Origin: Syntrophaceae bacterium UBA1411
Lineage (GTDB): Bacteria > Desulfobacterota > Syntrophia > Syntrophales > Smithellaceae
Length of the DNA: 8,527 bases
Assembly: GCA_002304995.1 (NCBI GenBank)
Contig: DBPV01000138.1
Location: forward strand, 4,293 to 12,819
Direction: 5' to 3'
The notes under the pieces were generated by a model. That model was not told the origin of the DNA. It did no database searches and saw only the letters and a list, made by a program, of their open reading frames with translations. This document shows, in pieces, positions 6,167-8,527 of the stretch. Within the stretch, counting starts at the first letter, position 1. Each line of letters begins with the position of its first letter. The translations under genes were made by a program, and so were the position numbers.

Positions 6167-8527
6167 AAAAACGCTTTTCGCCCTTCTACTGATCCTTCTT
6201 CTGCCCTTGAGCCTTCTTGCGCAGGCCCGGGCCGAGACTCCCCGCAAGATCGCCGTTCTGCCCTTTCAGGTTTACGCCGGCACGGAAGGCGCTCCCTTGC
6301 AGCAGACGTTTGCAGATCAGCTGACCCGGCTGCTGCAGCGGGAAGCCAGGGTGTCGGTCGTCGCGGCCGGCGATCATGCGGCAGGCGGCGCGCCGACCAA
6401 AGCCGGGGCCGTTGCGGCCGGCAAAGCCCTGGGCGCGGACTTTGTCGTCACAGGCAGCATCACGCAGTTCGGAGAAACCCTGAACATCGACGCGCAGATC
6501 ATCGACATCATCCGCGAAGCCGCCCTGTCCCCCGTCTCCGTCCACGGCAGGGAAATGGCCGCGCTGGCGCAGGAGCTTAAAACGGAAATCCTCGCCCGCA
6601 CGGGTCTTCTGGACAAGATCGTGCGGATCGACATTACCGGCAACCGCAAGATCGCCGTTGACGCCATCCGGCAGCAGTTGCGCAGCAAGGCCGGCAATCC
6701 GCTCAACGCCGACGACGTCACCGAGGACATCAAGGCCATTTTCAAAATGGGATTCTTTCTGGACGTCCGGGCCGACGTAACGCCGGAGGAGCAGGGAAAG
6801 GTCCTGACCTTCACAGTCGTCGAAAAAGGGCTCATCTCGGAAATCCGCCTGGTCGGCAACAAGGCGCTGGACCGCGACGATATTCTGGGCGTGATGACGG
6901 TGAAAACCCGGCAAAGCTTGAATCCCGAAAAAGTCAAAGAAGACATCCAGAAAATCAAGGCGCTCTACACCACCAAGGGCTATTACAACGCCGAAATCAC
7001 CGACCGCCTGGAAAAAGACGGACAGAAGGACATCGTCCTGGTCCTCGACATCAAGGAAAACGCCCGCATTTACATCCGGTCCATTGAATTCGACGGCAAT
7101 GAAACCTTCACCGACAAGGAACTGGTCAACATGATGACCACGACCAAGCGCACGCTGATCGGGTTCATCACGGACACGGGCATCCTGCAGCCCCAGCAGC
7201 TTCGGCAGGACATCCAGAAACTGAACGGCTTTTACTACAACAACGGATTCGTGAACGCCCAGATCGGCGAACCGGTGATCACGCACGACGCCAAGGGCAT
7301 TTACATCAAAATTCCCGTCAAGGAAGGCAAGCGCTTCAAAATCGGCAAGGTCGAAATTTCGGGCGACCTGCTGCAAAAGCCCCGGACCGAGCTTTACGCG
7401 GCGCTGAAAACAAAAACCGGCGCCTTTTACGACCGGGAAGCGATCCTCAAAGACATGGAAATGATCACGACGACCGCCAACGACGAAGGCTACGCCAACG
7501 CCGACGTCAATCCGAAGATCACCTCCAACGAGAAGGAACAGCTGGTCGATTTGAACTTCGAGCTCACGAAGGGCGAACTCGTTTACATCGCCCGGATCGG
7601 CATTTCCGGCAACACCACCACCCGCGACAAGGTGATCCGCCGCCAGCTCTTCATCGTGGAGGGAGATCTGTACTCCTCAAGCAAACTGAAAAACAGCTAC
7701 GCCAGCCTCAACCAGCTGCGCTATTTCGAGGAAGTCGATTTTCAGACGCAGAAAGCCGGCGACAACAAGGTGGACATCAACATCCGGATCAAGGAAAAGA
7801 ACACCGGCATGTTCATGGTCGGCGCGGGATACAGCGCCGTGGACCAGGCGGTCATCATGGCGCAGGTTGTTCAGAACAATTTCCTGGGCTACGGACAAAC
7901 CTTAAGCCTCCGGGCGTCGCTGGGCTCCAAGACCAACAACTACGAGCTGTCGTTTACGGAACCGTTTTTGTTCGACCTCCCGCTGTGGTGCAAGGCGGAC
8001 ATCTGGAAATACACAAAGGAATATGATTCCTACACGCTCGATACCCGCGGCGCCGGCCTGACGCTGGGCTATCCGCTGTGGTGGAAAATCATCGGCTATG
8101 TCGGATACAAATTCAGCATGGACAATATTCAGGACGTCAATCAGGCGACCGCGTCCTACTACATCAAAAGCCAGGAAGGCGAGCGGATCACCAGTTCGGT
8201 GACGCTGGCGCTGAGCTACGACTCGACCAACGACCAGATGTTCCCCAGCAAGGGCATCAAGGCCACCGTCTCGGTGCAGCACGCCGGCATGCCGCTGGGC
8301 GGCAACGCGAAATTCACGAAATACACCGGCTCCATCGCCGGGTACTATCCGCTTTTCTGGGATATGGTCGTCGGCGCGAAAGGCCGCATGGGCTATCTGC
8401 AGAACAACGACGACAACGACAGCCGGATTCCCCTCTATGAAAGATACGTGCTGGGCGGCATCAACTCGCTGCGCGGCCTGCGCTACGTCGGACCGGTCGA
8501 TTCGGGAACCAGCGACGTCATCGGCGG
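6153..8527 (+). CDS. bamA: Outer membrane assembly factor BamA with extra N-terminal TolB-like domain (3' end outside the window)
   Basis: BamA is the central outer-membrane pore that folds and inserts beta-barrel proteins. The frame stays open from ATG 6153 to the window edge (791 codons), so the C-terminus is missing. A clear Sec signal peptide covers residues 1-27 (Lys5-Lys6, a Leu-rich core, predicted cleavage after Ala-Arg-Ala). Residues about 30-145 form an additional alpha/beta domain with IAVLPF, LGADFVVTGSI and LNIDAQIID blocks, like TolB-N or FlgO-type domains. Five POTRA domains follow, beginning near 156, 228, 306, 395 and 477, each with an I/V-x-G-N/D type strand. The barrel begins near 553; it contains the YELSFTEPFLF strand and the loop-6 motif LRGL with Arg774. 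The start overlaps lolD and has GGGGA upstream. By comparison with the position of this loop in E. coli BamA, roughly 100-150 residues are missing. Confidence 0.95.
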   Translation, partial: MIYSKKTLFALLLILLLPLSLLAQARAETPRKIAVLPFQVYAGTEGAPLQQTFADQLTRLLQREARVSVVAAGDHAAGGAPTKAGAVAAGKALGADFVVTGSITQFGETLNIDAQIIDIIREAALSPVSVHGREMAALAQELKTEILARTGLLDKIVRIDITGNRKIAVDAIRQQLRSKAGNPLNADDVTEDIKAIFKMGFFLDVRADVTPEEQGKVLTFTVVEKGLISEIRLVGNKALDRDDILGVMTVKTRQSLNPEKVKEDIQKIKALYTTKGYYNAEITDRLEKDGQKDIVLVLDIKENARIYIRSIEFDGNETFTDKELVNMMTTTKRTLIGFITDTGILQPQQLRQDIQKLNGFYYNNGFVNAQIGEPVITHDAKGIYIKIPVKEGKRFKIGKVEISGDLLQKPRTELYAALKTKTGAFYDREAILKDMEMITTTANDEGYANADVNPKITSNEKEQLVDLNFELTKGELVYIARIGISGNTTTRDKVIRRQLFIVEGDLYSSSKLKNSYASLNQLRYFEEVDFQTQKAGDNKVDINIRIKEKNTGMFMVGAGYSAVDQAVIMAQVVQNNFLGYGQTLSLRASLGSKTNNYELSFTEPFLFDLPLWCKADIWKYTKEYDSYTLDTRGAGLTLGYPLWWKIIGYVGYKFSMDNIQDVNQATASYYIKSQEGERITSSVTLALSYDSTNDQMFPSKGIKATVSVQHAGMPLGGNAKFTKYTGSIAGYYPLFWDMVVGAKGRMGYLQNNDDNDSRIPLYERYVLGGINSLRGLRYVGPVDSGTSDVIG

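Noticed and set aside
6186..7376. A 396-codon open frame on the minus strand antisense to bamA
   Set aside because: The protein is rich in Asp, Val, Phe and Gly in a pattern expected from reverse-complemented coding DNA, and the sense strand encodes a clear signal peptide and POTRA domains.
1..8527. Possible mobile element, CRISPR array, tRNA or defence system
   Set aside because: No transposase, integrase, long repeats, regularly spaced repeats or tRNA-like fold is visible; every gap is under 300 bases and all genes are recognisable housekeeping families.

Overview
The window looks like an ordinary chromosomal stretch of a Gram-negative (diderm) bacterium. The strongest indicators are an outer-membrane biogenesis block (lolC, lolD, bamA), a RodZ-type cell-shape protein and a TatA translocase subunit. 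Gene order (lysS followed directly by lolC-lolD-bamA) and protein style suggest the former Deltaproteobacteria (Desulfobacterota, perhaps a Syntrophales-like anaerobe). That placement is an inference from remembered synteny, not a database match. Base composition and codon use look uniform and moderately GC-rich, with no sign of foreign DNA.

Layout. (1) 4-786, minus: an inositol-monophosphatase family enzyme (suhB), divergent from the next block across a short AT-rich gap. (2) 903-1995, plus: a RodZ-like protein with a cytoplasmic helix-turn-helix, one membrane helix and a C-terminal extracytoplasmic domain, then a 60-residue TatA, 22 bases downstream. (3) 2006-2049: a strong inverted repeat between the convergent tatA and ssb genes, likely a shared terminator. 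(4) 2059-2469, minus: single-stranded DNA-binding protein. (5) 2470-2645: a divergent intergenic region with a plausible ssb promoter, a GC-rich hairpin and a TTGACT/AGTCAA repeat cluster upstream of lysS. (6) 2646-8527, plus: lysS, lolC, lolD and bamA; bamA is cut by the window edge. Spacings are 56 bases, 12 bases and a 14-base overlap.

How the genes work together. LolC and LolD would form the inner-membrane ABC machine that extracts lipoproteins for delivery to the outer membrane. BamA is the core of the machine that inserts beta-barrel proteins there, and several of its partners are lipoproteins needing Lol. lolD and bamA overlap, so their translation is probably coupled. lysS supplies Lys-tRNA and appears to lead the cluster. 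TatA, SSB, SuhB and RodZ are housekeeping genes.

No defence system, mobile element, CRISPR array, tRNA or rRNA is visible, and I see no convincing new multi-gene system. The most notable points are a TolB/FlgO-like domain inserted between the BamA signal peptide and its POTRA domains, a lone LolC-type permease, and the repeat cluster before lysS. No gap between genes exceeds 300 bases.
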